A program made the position numbers and the translations under genes. Source: Streptomyces sp. DH5 (lineage in GTDB: Bacteria; Actinomycetota; Actinomycetes; Streptomycetales; Streptomycetaceae). Taken from it: DNA of 64,000 nucleotides. Positions 23,790-32,675 of this stretch are shown here, piece by piece. Below the pieces are notes generated by a model, which did not search any database, was not told where the DNA came from, and saw only the letters and a program-made list of their open reading frames with translations. The DNA is taken from contig NZ_JAHWGP010000013.1 in the NCBI RefSeq assembly GCF_020873915.1, positions 62,001-126,000 of the forward strand, given 5' to 3'. Within the stretch, counting starts at the first letter, position 1; each line of letters opens with the position of its first letter.

Positions 23790-25130
23790 ATGCGTTCGAG
23801 GATCGACGTCGACGTCGTCTACTGCGCGGGATGGAATCCGCGGACGCGGCTGCCGGCGGGGGTGATGAGTGAGGACCGGGCGCGCGAGCGCGACAGGGCA
23901 GGAGAGCCGTACGCGGTGCTGCTCGGCGGCGAGGGCCGGCAGCGGGCGCTGCTCCAGGTGAGCTGGAGGGACCACTACCTCGGGGTGTTCCTCTTCGATG
24001 CACAGCAACGACGCGTCCGCGGCTACGACTACCGGGAGTTGACGGCGGGACTGCTGCACCTGCGCCGATACGAGGAGTGGCGCCACACGTCCGCTGACGA
24101 GCCGGAGTTCCCGGAGAACGGTTGGCACTTCACCCTCACCGCCAGACCCGACAGCGAGAGGGCGCATGTCGAACTGGACCATGGCGGCAGCCTGAGCACC
24201 GTTCGCGACCTCCCCGAACAGCACCGGACCCTGAGCCGTGCGCAATTCGGCGACTGGACGGCATACGCCGACGGACGGATGCTCGGCTTCACAACGGACG
24301 TCACCCTGTCTCCCGCGCCCGCTGCCCATGAGGAACAGCCTGCATCCCCGGACGCAGCTTGGTCCGTCCCGAGGGGACTTCGCCCCCGGTATCTGGAGGC
24401 CCTGTTCACCCCGGGCAGTCGCTTCGCCGCCGAAGAATCCGGCACGGCGACCGTCACCGCTCCGCAGACGGCTGGTGTCCTGCGGCTCTCCACCGGCTCG
24501 GTCATAGCGGCAGACCCCGGCACTCTCAGCGACCGTGACGAACCCTTCACCGTGCCGGTGCCGCCGGGCGAGTATCCCGTGTTGATCGCCACCATGGAGT
24601 GGGACGGCAAGGGGTGGGGCGAGAACACCGCCGCCATGCTGAGCGTCCTCGACCAGCCCACCGTGAGCTGGGAACTCGCGGTCCGGCCCGATCAGGACAC
24701 GCGATTGCTGGGCGAGGGGGAGTTCTATGGCTTCGGAGTGGACAGCGGCATGGGGGCGTTCCTCGACGCGGCGGGGCGTGACGTCCTTGCCGCAGCGTGC
24801 GAGCACGGGTGTGAACCGGGGGAGACCACCGATCCCGACACGGGGACCAACCTGATCGCCTACCACAGCGGCAGGGGCGACGGGTCGTACCCGGTCTGGA
24901 TCGGACGGACGACGGAAGGGGAGGTGACCTGCCTGGTGGCCGACATGCTCATCCTCCACCACGCCCAGGCCCTGCCGCCGACCGTGCCCGACACCACCGC
25001 CTTCCTGGCCCCGGCCGTGGCGGAAGGTGCCCTCCGGCCTCGGCCGGGCAACGCCCAGGACGCGTCGGAGTTCATCTCCGCGATGGTCGCCGAGGTCGCC
25101 GACTTCACCGAGAGCCTGACGTGGGGATAG
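23790..25130 (+). CDS. DUF4241 domain protein
   Basis: A 446-residue soluble protein. The C-terminal 220 residues match the DUF4241 pattern (GTATVTAPQTAGVLRLSTGSVIAADPGTL, then VPVPPGEYPV, and near the end FGVDSGMGAFLDA and GDGSYPVWIGR). DUF4241 proteins are often found with contact-dependent or polymorphic toxin systems, but no function is established. The N-terminal half has an immunity-like mixed alpha/beta look without known motifs. ATG at 23790 follows AGAGGGA 5-6 nt upstream. The neighbouring divergent gene encodes a secreted propeller; whether they cooperate is unknown. Confidence 0.78.
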   Translation: MRSRIDVDVVYCAGWNPRTRLPAGVMSEDRARERDRAGEPYAVLLGGEGRQRALLQVSWRDHYLGVFLFDAQQRRVRGYDYRELTAGLLHLRRYEEWRHTSADEPEFPENGWHFTLTARPDSERAHVELDHGGSLSTVRDLPEQHRTLSRAQFGDWTAYADGRMLGFTTDVTLSPAPAAHEEQPASPDAAWSVPRGLRPRYLEALFTPGSRFAAEESGTATVTAPQTAGVLRLSTGSVIAADPGTLSDRDEPFTVPVPPGEYPVLIATMEWDGKGWGENTAAMLSVLDQPTVSWELAVRPDQDTRLLGEGEFYGFGVDSGMGAFLDAAGRDVLAAACEHGCEPGETTDPDTGTNLIAYHSGRGDGSYPVWIGRTTEGEVTCLVADMLILHHAQALPPTVPDTTAFLAPAVAEGALRPRPGNAQDASEFISAMVAEVADFTESLTWG

Positions 25131-25263
25131 GGAGCACCACGGGCTCCCCTCACCGGGTCCCTCGGGCACTGGACGCCGTCTCCGGTCGGCCTTGAAGGGG
25201 CCCCGACGGGGAGCCTGTTGCCTGCGTCAGGTGACTGTGTCACCAGGGCGCGCGAGGACGAAA

Positions 25264-25303
25264 CAGGCCCGCAGCCTACTCACGTGAGCAGGCTGCGGGC
25301 CTG
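25264..25303 (-). terminator. intrinsic terminator of tRNA-Pro
   Basis: A 14-bp perfect stem (25264-25277 with 25290-25303) whose loop contains a further CTCACGTGAG palindrome. On the minus strand it lies 12 bp after the tRNA 3' end and is followed by TTTCG. It may also stop transcripts arriving from the plus-strand DUF4241 gene. Confidence 0.8.
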
Positions 25304-25314
25304 GTGTTTCACTG

Positions 25315-25388
25315 TCGGGGTGGCGGGATTTGAACCCACGACCTCTTCGTCCCGAACGAAGCGCGCTGCCAAGCTGCGCTACACCCCG
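25315..25388 (-). tRNA. tRNA-Pro (anticodon CGG)
   Basis: Read on the minus strand, the 74 bases fold as a tRNA. The acceptor stem is CGGGGTG paired with CACCCCG, with discriminator A at 25315. The anticodon stem CTTCG/CGAAG closes the loop TTCGGGA, so the anticodon is CGG (codon CCG). The T arm carries GGTTCAAATC. The CCA end is not encoded. A TAAAGT hexamer on the minus strand (25419-25424) is a plausible -10 about 30 bp upstream. No integrase or direct repeat is visible beside it. Confidence 0.97.
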
Positions 25389-25436
25389 ATTGTCGCTGCT
25401 GTCGCGGCGACGACGTTTACTTTAGCCCACTGCCGG

Positions 25437-26207
25437 CTAGACACGAAATCCGGTTTTCGAGGGGCGGCGGACCGGGTTCGGGCGGGCGTGGTCCAGGGCT
25501 ACGAGGAGGACGGCCACGGCGTAGAAGGACAGGCCGGTGAGGAGGGCGTCGGCGAGGACGCTCCGGTAGCCGTGCCGGGTGACGTCGAGGAAGGGGTAGA
25601 GGTAGCCGCTGGGGGAGCCGGGGAGGAGTTCGCCCCGGGCGAGGGTGAAGGCCAGGTAGGCCAGGGGGAAGGCGAGCCAGGTGGTGGCCTGGCGGAGGTG
25701 CATGCGGGCCGGCGGGGAGAGCAGGAGCCAGTCGAGCAGCGCGGCGATGGGAAGCACCGTGTGCAGGGTGTGGGCGGCCAGGAGGGCCGGCCAGGCCGGG
25801 CCCGTGGGCGCGGGCGTCATCGAGAAGGGCGGGGTGGGGTCCGCGAGGAGCAGGTGGTGGACCAGGGCCGCCATGACGACGTAGAGCAGGGCCGCTCCCG
25901 TGACGGCGCCCGGGAGGGGGTGGCGGGCGAACCACGCGCGGCGGGCGGAGGCCAGCATGACCACGGCCAGCACGAGCGCGCTCTGGACGGCGAAGTAGCT
26001 CAGGATGCGGGCCGGGCTGCCGAGGAGGAGCAGGACCAGCACCGCGGCCGTCGCCAGCAGCGCCAGGAGGGTGCGGTACGCCGCCGCCACCGGGCGACGT
26101 ACCAGGGGTACGACGGCTCTGGCGGGGGCGGCGGAGGGCAGCAGCCGGGGTGACCTGCGCGGCAGGGCTGGCAGGTCCGGTATGTCCCTGGGTATCGGGG
26201 CGGTCAT
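25437..26207 (-). CDS. Pr6Pr (FAR-17a/AIG1-like) membrane protein
   Basis: A 256-residue integral membrane protein with six predicted TM segments. These begin with LLALLATAAVLVLLLLGSP and FAVQSALVLAVVMLAS, and continue through LHTVLPIAALLDWLLL, ATTWLAFPLAYLAFTLARG and LLTGLSFYAVAVLLVAL. The motif HTVLPIAALLDWLL followed by YLYPFLDV is typical of Pr6Pr proteins. FAR-17a/AIG1 relatives in eukaryotes hydrolyse fatty acid esters with Thr/His residues; whether bacterial members do so is not established. The last codons lie close to the tRNA promoter. Confidence 0.85.
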   Translation of the reverse strand: MTAPIPRDIPDLPALPRRSPRLLPSAAPARAVVPLVRRPVAAAYRTLLALLATAAVLVLLLLGSPARILSYFAVQSALVLAVVMLASARRAWFARHPLPGAVTGAALLYVVMAALVHHLLLADPTPPFSMTPAPTGPAWPALLAAHTLHTVLPIAALLDWLLLSPPARMHLRQATTWLAFPLAYLAFTLARGELLPGSPSGYLYPFLDVTRHGYRSVLADALLTGLSFYAVAVLLVALDHARPNPVRRPSKTGFRV

Positions 26208-26262
26208 GCACCCCAGCGTGAGCGGACGGGGGAGGTGCGGCGATGTGGGTGGGCCGGACGGG

Positions 26263-27210
26263 TTACCGCCGGCCGGTGCCGCCCTGGTCGCGGTCGACGA
26301 GCGTGAGCAGGGTCGCCTCCGGCGGGCACGCGAAGCGGACCGGGGTGTAGCGGCTCGTGCCGCAGCCGGCCGAGACGTAGAGGTAGGACGTGCGGCCGTC
26401 CGCCGTGTGGGTGGACAGGTCCTTCACGCGGTCCGTGTCCAGGTCGCAGTTGGTGACCAGGGCGCCGTAGAAGGGGATGCAGAGCTGGCCGCCGTGGGTG
26501 TGGCCGGCGAGGATCAGGGGGTAGCCGTCGGCGGTGAAGGAGTCCAGGACGCGCAGGTAGGGGGCGTGGACGACGCCCATGGAGAAGTCCGCCGCGTCCG
26601 AGGGGCCGCCCGCCACCTCCAGGTAGCGGTCGCGCTTGATGTGCGGGTCGTCCAGGCCGGTCAGCTCGATCGACGTGCCGTCGATCTTCAGGGTGCCCCT
26701 GGTGTTCGTCAGGTTCAGCCAGCCCGCGGAGTCGAACCCGTCCCGCAGGCCCTCCCACGGGTTGTGGACCGCGCCGACCACCGGGGGGTTGCCGTTGAGG
26801 CCGTGCCGGCCCTGGAGCTTCTCGATCAGGTAGCGGCCGGGGTTGCGCAGGGTGGGGCCGTAGTAGTCGTTGGAGCCGAAGACGTACGCGCCCGGGAACT
26901 CCATGAGGGGGCCGAGTGCGTCGAGGACCTCGGGGACGCCCTCCGGGTCGGACAGGTTGTCGCCCGTGTTGATCACGAAGTCGGGGCGCAGGCCCGCCAG
27001 GGAGCGCAGCCAGCGCTGCTTCTTGCGCTGGCCGCCGACCATGTGGATGTCGGAGACGTGCAGCACGCGCAGGGGGCGCATCCCGGACGGCAGGACGGGG
27101 ACGGTCACCCGTCGGAGGCGGAAGGAGCGGGCCTCGAAGCCCGCCGCGTACAGCAGCCCGGCAGCGCCGGCCGCCGTGATTCCGAGGGGGATTCCGTATC
27201 GCGCGCGCAT
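26263..27210 (-). CDS. calcineurin-like metallophosphoesterase
   Basis: A 315-residue membrane-anchored phosphoesterase. After an N-terminal hydrophobic segment (IPLGITAAGAAGLLYAAGF) it has the metal-binding motifs in order: VSDIHMVGG, NTGDNLSDPEG, GSNDYYG in place of the usual GNH[DE], and LAGHTHGGQ near residue 245. This is the YkuE-like subgroup. It probably cleaves a phosphoester or phospholipid headgroup at the membrane surface. The gene is the neighbour of the YqeY and PBP genes, as the metallophosphoesterase Rv3683 is of ponA2 in Mycobacterium. Confidence 0.9.
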   Translation of the reverse strand: MRARYGIPLGITAAGAAGLLYAAGFEARSFRLRRVTVPVLPSGMRPLRVLHVSDIHMVGGQRKKQRWLRSLAGLRPDFVINTGDNLSDPEGVPEVLDALGPLMEFPGAYVFGSNDYYGPTLRNPGRYLIEKLQGRHGLNGNPPVVGAVHNPWEGLRDGFDSAGWLNLTNTRGTLKIDGTSIELTGLDDPHIKRDRYLEVAGGPSDAADFSMGVVHAPYLRVLDSFTADGYPLILAGHTHGGQLCIPFYGALVTNCDLDTDRVKDLSTHTADGRTSYLYVSAGCGTSRYTPVRFACPPEATLLTLVDRDQGGTGRR

Positions 27211-27315
27211 GGGTCCATCGTGTCAGACCCCGGAGGGTTCCTCCGAACGCCCCTGATGCGCGGCGGGCGTTAAAAGAGCAGGCGTCGTTGCTCGCGCACC
27301 TGCGACAATCGAGTC

Positions 27316-27780
27316 ATGACCACGCTCAAGTCGAAGCTGCACGCCGACCTCAACGCCGCGATCAAGGAGCGTGACGAGCTCCGCTCCTCGACGCTCCGGC
27401 TGACGCTCGCCGCGATCACCAAGGAGGAGGTCGCGGGCAAGGAGAAGCGCGAGCTCTCCGACGACGAGGTGCAGAAGGTGATCACCCGCGAGGCGAAGAA
27501 GCGCCGCGAGGCCGCGGAGGCCTTCGCGCAGGGCGGGCGCCCCGAGCAGTCGGAGCGGGAGAAGGCGGAGGGCGAGGTGCTGGCCGCGTACCTGCCCAAG
27601 CAGCTGTCCGACGAGGAGCTGGACGCGATCGTCTCCCAGGCGGTGGAGGAGGCGAAGGCGGCGGGCGCCGAGGGTCCGCGGGCCATGGGTGCCGTGATGA
27701 AGATCGTGAACCCGAAGGTCGCCGGGCAGGCGGAGGGCGGCCGGGTGGCGGCCGCGGTGAAGAAGCTGCTGGCCGGCTGA
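27316..27780 (+). CDS. GatB/YqeY domain protein
   Basis: A 154-residue soluble protein of the YqeY family, related to the tail domain of the GatB amidotransferase subunit. It has the family order: MTTLKSKLHADLNAAIKERD, then TLRLTLAAITKEEV, VQKVITREAKKRREAAEAF, LAAYLPKQLSDEEL and a C-terminal GAVMKIVNPKVAGQAEGGRVA. It may bind tRNA or have an editing-like role, but this is not proven. It is divergent from the metallophosphoesterase and convergent with the PBP gene, separated by a repeat and a terminator. Confidence 0.92.
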   Translation: MTTLKSKLHADLNAAIKERDELRSSTLRLTLAAITKEEVAGKEKRELSDDEVQKVITREAKKRREAAEAFAQGGRPEQSEREKAEGEVLAAYLPKQLSDEELDAIVSQAVEEAKAAGAEGPRAMGAVMKIVNPKVAGQAEGGRVAAAVKKLLAG

Positions 27781-27820
27781 GCCGGGGAACCGGTCCCGCC
27801 GCGGATACCGGGAGTGAAGC

Positions 27821-27928
27821 CAGTACCGCGAGCACAGCCAGTACCGCGAGCACAGCCGGTACCGCGAGCACAGCCGGTACCGCGAGCACAGCCGGTACAG
27901 CGAGTAGAGCCGGTACAGCGAGTACGAC
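27821..27928. repeat. six tandem copies of an 18-bp unit
   Basis: The unit CAGTACCGCGAGCACAGC and close variants are repeated head to tail six times (27821, 27839, 27857, 27875, 27893, 27911). The first four copies differ by one base at most; the last two are more diverged. The array lies between the yqeY stop and the terminator at 27931. The unit length is a multiple of three, so the plus frame stays open (PVPRAQ repeats), but there is no start site and I do not call a gene. Confidence 0.9.
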
Positions 27929-27930
27929 GT

Positions 27931-27975
27931 CGGACGGCCCCTGGCCCCGTGTGTGTACGGGGCAGGGGCCGTCCG
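27931..27975. terminator. bidirectional terminator between yqeY and the PBP gene
   Basis: Arms 27931-27950 and 27957-27975 form a 19-bp stem with one bulged base and a GTGTGT loop. It lies between two convergent genes, so it can end transcripts from both sides. No T-tract is needed for stems of this strength in Streptomyces. Confidence 0.8.
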
Positions 27976-27998
27976 CGTGTGTGCGGGCAGGTCGCCGG

Positions 27999-30287
27999 TC
28001 AGTCGCGGCCTCCGGGCCCGTTGCCCGGGCCGCGGACGAAGCCCTCCGGGATGGAGAAGGTCGGGTCCGGCTCGGTGCCCCCGTTGCCGCCTCCGCCGTT
28101 TCCGTTGCCGCCCCCGTCGCCGCCGCCGATCAGGCCGCCGATGAGGCCGCCGTCGCCGTTGTTGCCGTCGTCGCCTCGGTCGCCGTCCTCGTCGCCGCGG
28201 TCACGACCGGGTTCCTTGGCGTCCGGGATGGTCACCAGGTTGAAGGACGGGGCCTCCTTGCCGGACAGGGCGCCGGTCATGGCGTCCTTCCAGATGGGGC
28301 CCGGGACCGCGCCACCGAAGACCAGGGGGTGGTACTGGCCGCCGATCCTGATGTCCTTCATCTGGACCTTCTGGCTGGCGCTGCCCACCCAGACGGCGCC
28401 CGACATGTTCGGCGTGTAGCCGACGAACCAGGCGTTCCTGCGCTCGTCCGTCGTACCCGTCTTACCGGCGTTGGCGCGGTCGCTGAGCCCGGCCGCCTGA
28501 CCCGTACCGGAGTCGACCACGCCCTGGAGGAGGGTGTTGATCGTGTCCGCGGTGTTCTCGCTCATCGCGCGGGAGCACGTCGACTTCGGCACCGCGAGCG
28601 ACTCCCGCTTGTCGCCGATCTTCTGGGTGATCGACTCGATGGCGACCGGCGTGCAGTACATGCCCCGGGAGGCGAAGGCGGCGTAGGAGCTCGCCATCGT
28701 CAGGGGGGAGAGGCCGGTGGAGCCGAGGGTCATCGAGGAGGGGACCTCGGGGATCTTCTTGCCGTTGCCCTGGACCACGCCGAGCTTGTCGGTCATGGTG
28801 ACCACCGGGCACATGCCGATGTCCTCGATCATCTGCACGAAGTAGGTGTTGACCGACAGGGCCATCGCTTCCTTGAGCGGGTACGGCCCCACCTCGGTCT
28901 CGTTCTCGTTCTCGAGCTTGTAGTTCGCGTCGTTCACCCACGGCTTCTCGCACCCGCGCACCGTCTTCGGGTACGGCATCTGGTACGGGGCGGAGTAGGT
29001 CTGGGTCGGGGGCCGGCCCTCCTCGATGGCCGCGGCGGCCACGAACGGCTTGAACGTCGAACCCGTCGGGAAGCCGAAGTTGGAGCCGCCCCAGGCGTTG
29101 TCGACCGAGAAGTTGATCTCCGTCTCGTTCTTGCCGTAGCCGTACGGCTTGGACTGGCCCATCGCTACGATCTTGCCGGTGCCGGGCTCGACCAGGGTGC
29201 TCGCCGCGGCGACGGAGTCGGACTGGTAGACGTGGTCCTTGAGCGACTTCTGCACCGACTCCTGCGCCTGCGGGTCGAGCGTGGTGCGGATGGTCAGGCC
29301 GCCCTGGTTCCAGATCTTCGCCCGGTCCTCCCGGGTCTTGCCGAAGACCGGGTCGTTGAGGAAGACCTTCTCCACGTACTTGCAGAAGAAGCCCGCGCCC
29401 TTGGTGGCCGTGATGCAGCCGTTCTTGGGCTTGCTGACGTTCAGGCCCAGCGGGCTCTCCGCGGCCTCGGCGGCCTGCTCCGGGGAGATGTCGCCGACCT
29501 CGGCCATCCGCTGGAGGACGGTGTTGCGGCGCTTCGTCGCCTCCGCCTCGTCGTTGACCGGGTCGTAGCGGCTCGGTGACTGGACCAGGCCGGCGAGGAG
29601 GGCGGACTCCTGGAGGTTGAGGTCCTTGGCGGGCTTGGAGAAGTAGCGCCGGGCGGCCGCCTCGACGCCGTACGCCTGCTGGCCGAAGAAGGTGATGTTC
29701 AGGTAGTTCTCGAGGATCTTCTTCTTGCCCAGCTCCTCCTCGACCTGGATCGCGTACTTCAGTTCGGCGATCTTGCGGCCGATGGTCTGCTGGGTCGCCT
29801 GGGCGACCTTCGTCGGGTCGTCGCCCGCCTCCTCGACGAAGACGTTCTTCACGTACTGCTGGGTGAGCGTGGACGCGCCCTCGGAGACCTCACCGCTGCG
29901 CGCGTTCTTGTTGAGGGCGCGCAGGACGCCCTTCAGGTCCACCGCGCCGTGCTCGTAGAAGCGCGAGTCCTCGATGGCGACGATCGCCTTCTGCAGGTGC
30001 GGCGAGATGTCCTTGAGCTCGACCACCGTGCGGTCGCGCGAGTAGACGGTGGCGATCGTGCCGCCGTCGGCGTCGAGGATGGTGGTGCGCTGGCTCAGCG
30101 GCGGGGTCTTGAGGTTGGCCGGGAGCTCGTCGAAGCTCTCGACCGATCCCTTGGCCGCGAGGCCCAGCGCGCCCACCGCGGGCAGCGCGATGCCGGCCAT
30201 GACGGCTCCCGCGAGGACACTGACACCGAGGAACTTGGCGGCCTGCTGCGTGGAGGACAGACCACCGCCCGAGCGCTTCTTTGGCAT
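27999..30287 (-). CDS. class A penicillin-binding protein (transglycosylase/transpeptidase)
   Basis: A 762-residue bifunctional peptidoglycan synthase. A short cytoplasmic tail and one TM (about residues 19-46) are followed by the GT51 domain with catalytic Glu in IEDSRFYEHGAVD (about residue 106) and ASTLTQQYVKN. The transpeptidase domain follows, with active-site Ser in GSTFKPF (about 411), an SVN motif and KTGTTDE (about 611). The C-terminus is a disordered Asp/Gly/Asn-rich tail (RGDEDGDRGDDG, then GGNGNGGGG). It is the equivalent, by position, of PonA2 of mycobacteria and sits divergently from wblA across a 429-bp gap. Confidence 0.94.
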   Translation of the reverse strand: MPKKRSGGGLSSTQQAAKFLGVSVLAGAVMAGIALPAVGALGLAAKGSVESFDELPANLKTPPLSQRTTILDADGGTIATVYSRDRTVVELKDISPHLQKAIVAIEDSRFYEHGAVDLKGVLRALNKNARSGEVSEGASTLTQQYVKNVFVEEAGDDPTKVAQATQQTIGRKIAELKYAIQVEEELGKKKILENYLNITFFGQQAYGVEAAARRYFSKPAKDLNLQESALLAGLVQSPSRYDPVNDEAEATKRRNTVLQRMAEVGDISPEQAAEAAESPLGLNVSKPKNGCITATKGAGFFCKYVEKVFLNDPVFGKTREDRAKIWNQGGLTIRTTLDPQAQESVQKSLKDHVYQSDSVAAASTLVEPGTGKIVAMGQSKPYGYGKNETEINFSVDNAWGGSNFGFPTGSTFKPFVAAAAIEEGRPPTQTYSAPYQMPYPKTVRGCEKPWVNDANYKLENENETEVGPYPLKEAMALSVNTYFVQMIEDIGMCPVVTMTDKLGVVQGNGKKIPEVPSSMTLGSTGLSPLTMASSYAAFASRGMYCTPVAIESITQKIGDKRESLAVPKSTCSRAMSENTADTINTLLQGVVDSGTGQAAGLSDRANAGKTGTTDERRNAWFVGYTPNMSGAVWVGSASQKVQMKDIRIGGQYHPLVFGGAVPGPIWKDAMTGALSGKEAPSFNLVTIPDAKEPGRDRGDEDGDRGDDGNNGDGGLIGGLIGGGDGGGNGNGGGGNGGTEPDPTFSIPEGFVRGPGNGPGGRD

Positions 30288-30578
30288 GGGAGCAGCCTAC
30301 GTTCTCATTCGCCGGACAAGCGTAAATGCCTTGGCCTAAGCTGCACTCGACTGTCACAGCGGTGAGGCCACGTATCAATACGTCCGGCGACCCCGAATCG
30401 TTCCGGATCCTCTCGGCTTTCTTCATATGAAGTGTGTCAAGGGGTGTCGAGTTCGTGTCCGTATCGGCCTCGTGTGTCATGCGGTGCCCGTTGTGGCGCA
30501 ACTGAACTGACCCGAAACGCCCTCTATGTCGCGCATGTCGTCCCCTCACTCCCCCGGGTGATCTGCCGCTTACCCATA

Positions 30579-30590
30579 GTCCGTTCGGAC
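30579..30590. promoter_or_regulatory. palindrome in the PBP-wblA intergenic region
   Basis: GTCCGTTCGGAC is a perfect inverted repeat (GTCCG-TT-CGGAC) about 130 bp before the wblA start. The 429-bp gap (30288-30716) is unusually A+T-rich for this genome and must hold the wblA and PBP promoters. Beyond this site and a TAACGT hexamer near 30639 I can assign nothing with confidence. Confidence 0.35.
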
Positions 30591-30716
30591 CATTCAAGAT
30601 TGGGCCCGCTGGGGGTGTTGCGCTGTGCCCACCTTCCGTAACGTCCTCAACTGGCGGCGGTGAATATGCCGCTGCCGCCGTGGGGGAGCCTCGATTCGGG
30701 AGAGGACGGCGCCGGT

Positions 30717-31052
30717 ATGGGCTGGGTTACCGACTGGAGTGCGCAGGCTGCCTGCCGCACTACCGATCCGGATGAACTGTTCGTTCAAGGAGCAGCGCAG
30801 AACAGGGCCAAGGCGGTGTGCACCGGATGCCCGGTACGCACCGAATGCCTGGCCGACGCGCTGGACAACCGTGTCGAGTTCGGCGTGTGGGGAGGCATGA
30901 CGGAGCGTGAGCGTCGCGCGCTGCTGCGCCGGCGGCCGACCGTGACGTCCTGGCGCCGGCTGCTGGAGACCGCGCGCTCGGAGTACGAGCGGGGGACGGG
31001 CGTCCTGCCCCTCGACGACGAGGTGTACGAGACCTACGCGGCGGTGAGCTGA
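30717..31052 (+). CDS. wblA: WhiB-like regulator WblA
   Basis: A 111-residue WhiB-family protein binding a [4Fe-4S] cluster. The four cysteines are at C13, C35, C38 and C44 (CRTTDPDELF ... CTGCPVRTEC), followed by the GVWGG turn (56-60) and a basic ERRALLRRRPTVTSWRR segment. WblA is a global regulator of Streptomyces development that represses antibiotic production; its mycobacterial counterpart WhiB4 senses oxygen/NO. I chose the ATG at 30717 (MGWVTDWSAQAAC), preceded by GAGAGGA, because it matches the known length. A GTG at 30660 would add 19 residues. It is convergent with the ArsA pair. Confidence 0.95.
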   Translation: MGWVTDWSAQAACRTTDPDELFVQGAAQNRAKAVCTGCPVRTECLADALDNRVEFGVWGGMTERERRALLRRRPTVTSWRRLLETARSEYERGTGVLPLDDEVYETYAAVS

Positions 31053-31153
31053 GGGCCTCGCGGCGGTGAGCTGAGGACCTCGGGGCGCTCGGCCGTCCCG
31101 CCCAGGTCCCGCCGGGTCCCCCGCGATCCCCGCCAGGGGCGCGACAGGTTGCC

Positions 31154-32557
31154 TCAGGGCGTCTCGGGCAGCTCCGGCCGGTCGGTCGCGAGCCGGTCGC
31201 CGATGTCCCGCAGCCCTGTGAGGTCGTGCACGTCGCCGGGCAGCGCGGCCACCTCGGTCACCGCCACCTCGGGGTGGAGCGCGGTGAAGCGGTCACGCGT
31301 GCGCTGCTCGCGCGAGAGGAGCTGCATCCGCTCGGCGTGCAGCCTCAGCAGGCCCGCGGTGAGCCGGTCGACGGACCCCTCCGGGTCCGCGGTGTCCGGG
31401 TCCACGGCTGCTTCCGCGCCGTCCGCGGTGGCGGGGGAGCCTTCCCCGGGGACGTCGTGGGCGGGTGACCCGGCAGTCGCGGATGTCCCGGATGACGCGG
31501 ACGGTTCTGAACTGCCGTACGTTTCAGGAGAGTTACGAAGTCCAGCTTTCCCGTCCCCCTGATCCACAATGCGGGAGTCCTCAAGATTTTCCGCGGCGGC
31601 GAGCGCCCGCTCGGCCGACAGCCGGTCCGCGCCGCTGCCATGGACCCGGTTGAGCACCAGACCGGCCAGCGGCATGTCCTCCGCGGCCAGCCGCTCCACG
31701 AAGTACGCGGCCTCGCGCAGCGCGTCCCGCTCCGGGGCCGCCACCACCAGGAACGCCGTGCCGGGCGCCTGGAGCAGCTTGTACGTGGCGTCCGCGCGCG
31801 TACGGAACCCGCCGAACATCGAGTCCATCGCGGCCACGAACGTCTGGACGTCCTTCAGCAACTGGCCGCCCAGCACCTTCCCCAGGGCGCCGGTCATCAT
31901 CGACATCCCGACGTTCAGGAACTTCATCCCGGCGCGGCCGCCGACCTTCGCCGGGGCCAGCAGCACGCGGATGAGCTTGCCGTCGAGGAACGACCCGAGC
32001 CGCTTCGGCGCGTCCAGGAAGTCCAGCGCGGAACGGGAGGGCGGGGTGTCCACCACGATGAGGTCCCACTCGTCCCGCGACCGGAGCTGGCCCAGCTTCT
32101 CCATCGCCATGTACTCCTGCGTGCCCGCGAAGCCCGCCGAGAGCGACTGGTAGAAGGGGTTGCCCAGGATCGCGGCGGCCCGCTCCGGGTCCGCGTGCCC
32201 CTCGACGATCTCGTCGAAGGTGCGCTTCATGTCGAGCATCATCGCGTGCAGTTCACCGCCCGCGGTGTCGTCGATGCCCTTCACCCGGCGCGGGGTGTTG
32301 TCGAGCGAGTCGATGCCCATGGACTGGGCGAGCCGGCGCGCCGGGTCGATGGTGAGGACCACCACCTTGCGTCCCCGCTCCGCCGCGCGCAGGCCCAGCG
32401 CCGCCGCCGTGGTCGTCTTGCCGACCCCGCCCGCGCCGCAGCACACCACGATCCGGGTCGCCGGGTCGTCGATCAGCGGGTCGAGGTCGAGCGTGCGGGT
32501 GGGGGAGAGGTGGTGACGGGCCGGGTCGTGGGTCGCCGGTTCCGGACGACGGCTCAT
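31154..32557 (-). CDS. ArsA/Get3-like ATPase, subunit lacking the signature lysine
   Basis: A 467-residue ArsA-family ATPase. The P-loop reads CCGAGGVGKTTTAAA (about residues 39-53): the deviant Walker A signature lysine (GKGGxGKT) is Ala here, unlike in its partner gene. Other motifs are TIDPARRLAQSMG (switch-like) and IVVDTPPSRSALDFLDAP. The last 150 residues contain an acidic, disordered insert (SSEPSASSGTSATAG) and a C-terminal helix. It forms a gene pair with 32676-33653, like M. tuberculosis Rv3680/Rv3679 beside whiB4, which are reported to form an ArsA-like heterodimer. Arsenite is not implied. Confidence 0.9.
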   Translation of the reverse strand: MSRRPEPATHDPARHHLSPTRTLDLDPLIDDPATRIVVCCGAGGVGKTTTAAALGLRAAERGRKVVVLTIDPARRLAQSMGIDSLDNTPRRVKGIDDTAGGELHAMMLDMKRTFDEIVEGHADPERAAAILGNPFYQSLSAGFAGTQEYMAMEKLGQLRSRDEWDLIVVDTPPSRSALDFLDAPKRLGSFLDGKLIRVLLAPAKVGGRAGMKFLNVGMSMMTGALGKVLGGQLLKDVQTFVAAMDSMFGGFRTRADATYKLLQAPGTAFLVVAAPERDALREAAYFVERLAAEDMPLAGLVLNRVHGSGADRLSAERALAAAENLEDSRIVDQGDGKAGLRNSPETYGSSEPSASSGTSATAGSPAHDVPGEGSPATADGAEAAVDPDTADPEGSVDRLTAGLLRLHAERMQLLSREQRTRDRFTALHPEVAVTEVAALPGDVHDLTGLRDIGDRLATDRPELPETP

Positions 32558-32675
32558 GACATCCCCTGCTTCCGGTGCTTCCCGTGCGTGCGACGGGTGA
32601 CGGGGCTGGTGCTCGGACGGGTGGGGCGGTGACGGCCGTGGTGGCGGGGCGAGCGGAGCGGGCGGGCGCCGTGGG

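Noticed and set aside
25315-25388. tRNA-Pro as an integration site of a mobile element
   Set aside because: No integrase, no direct repeat of the tRNA 3' end and ordinary neighbours.
27821-27928. Possible CRISPR array
   Set aside because: The 18-bp units are contiguous with no spacers and no cas genes are nearby.
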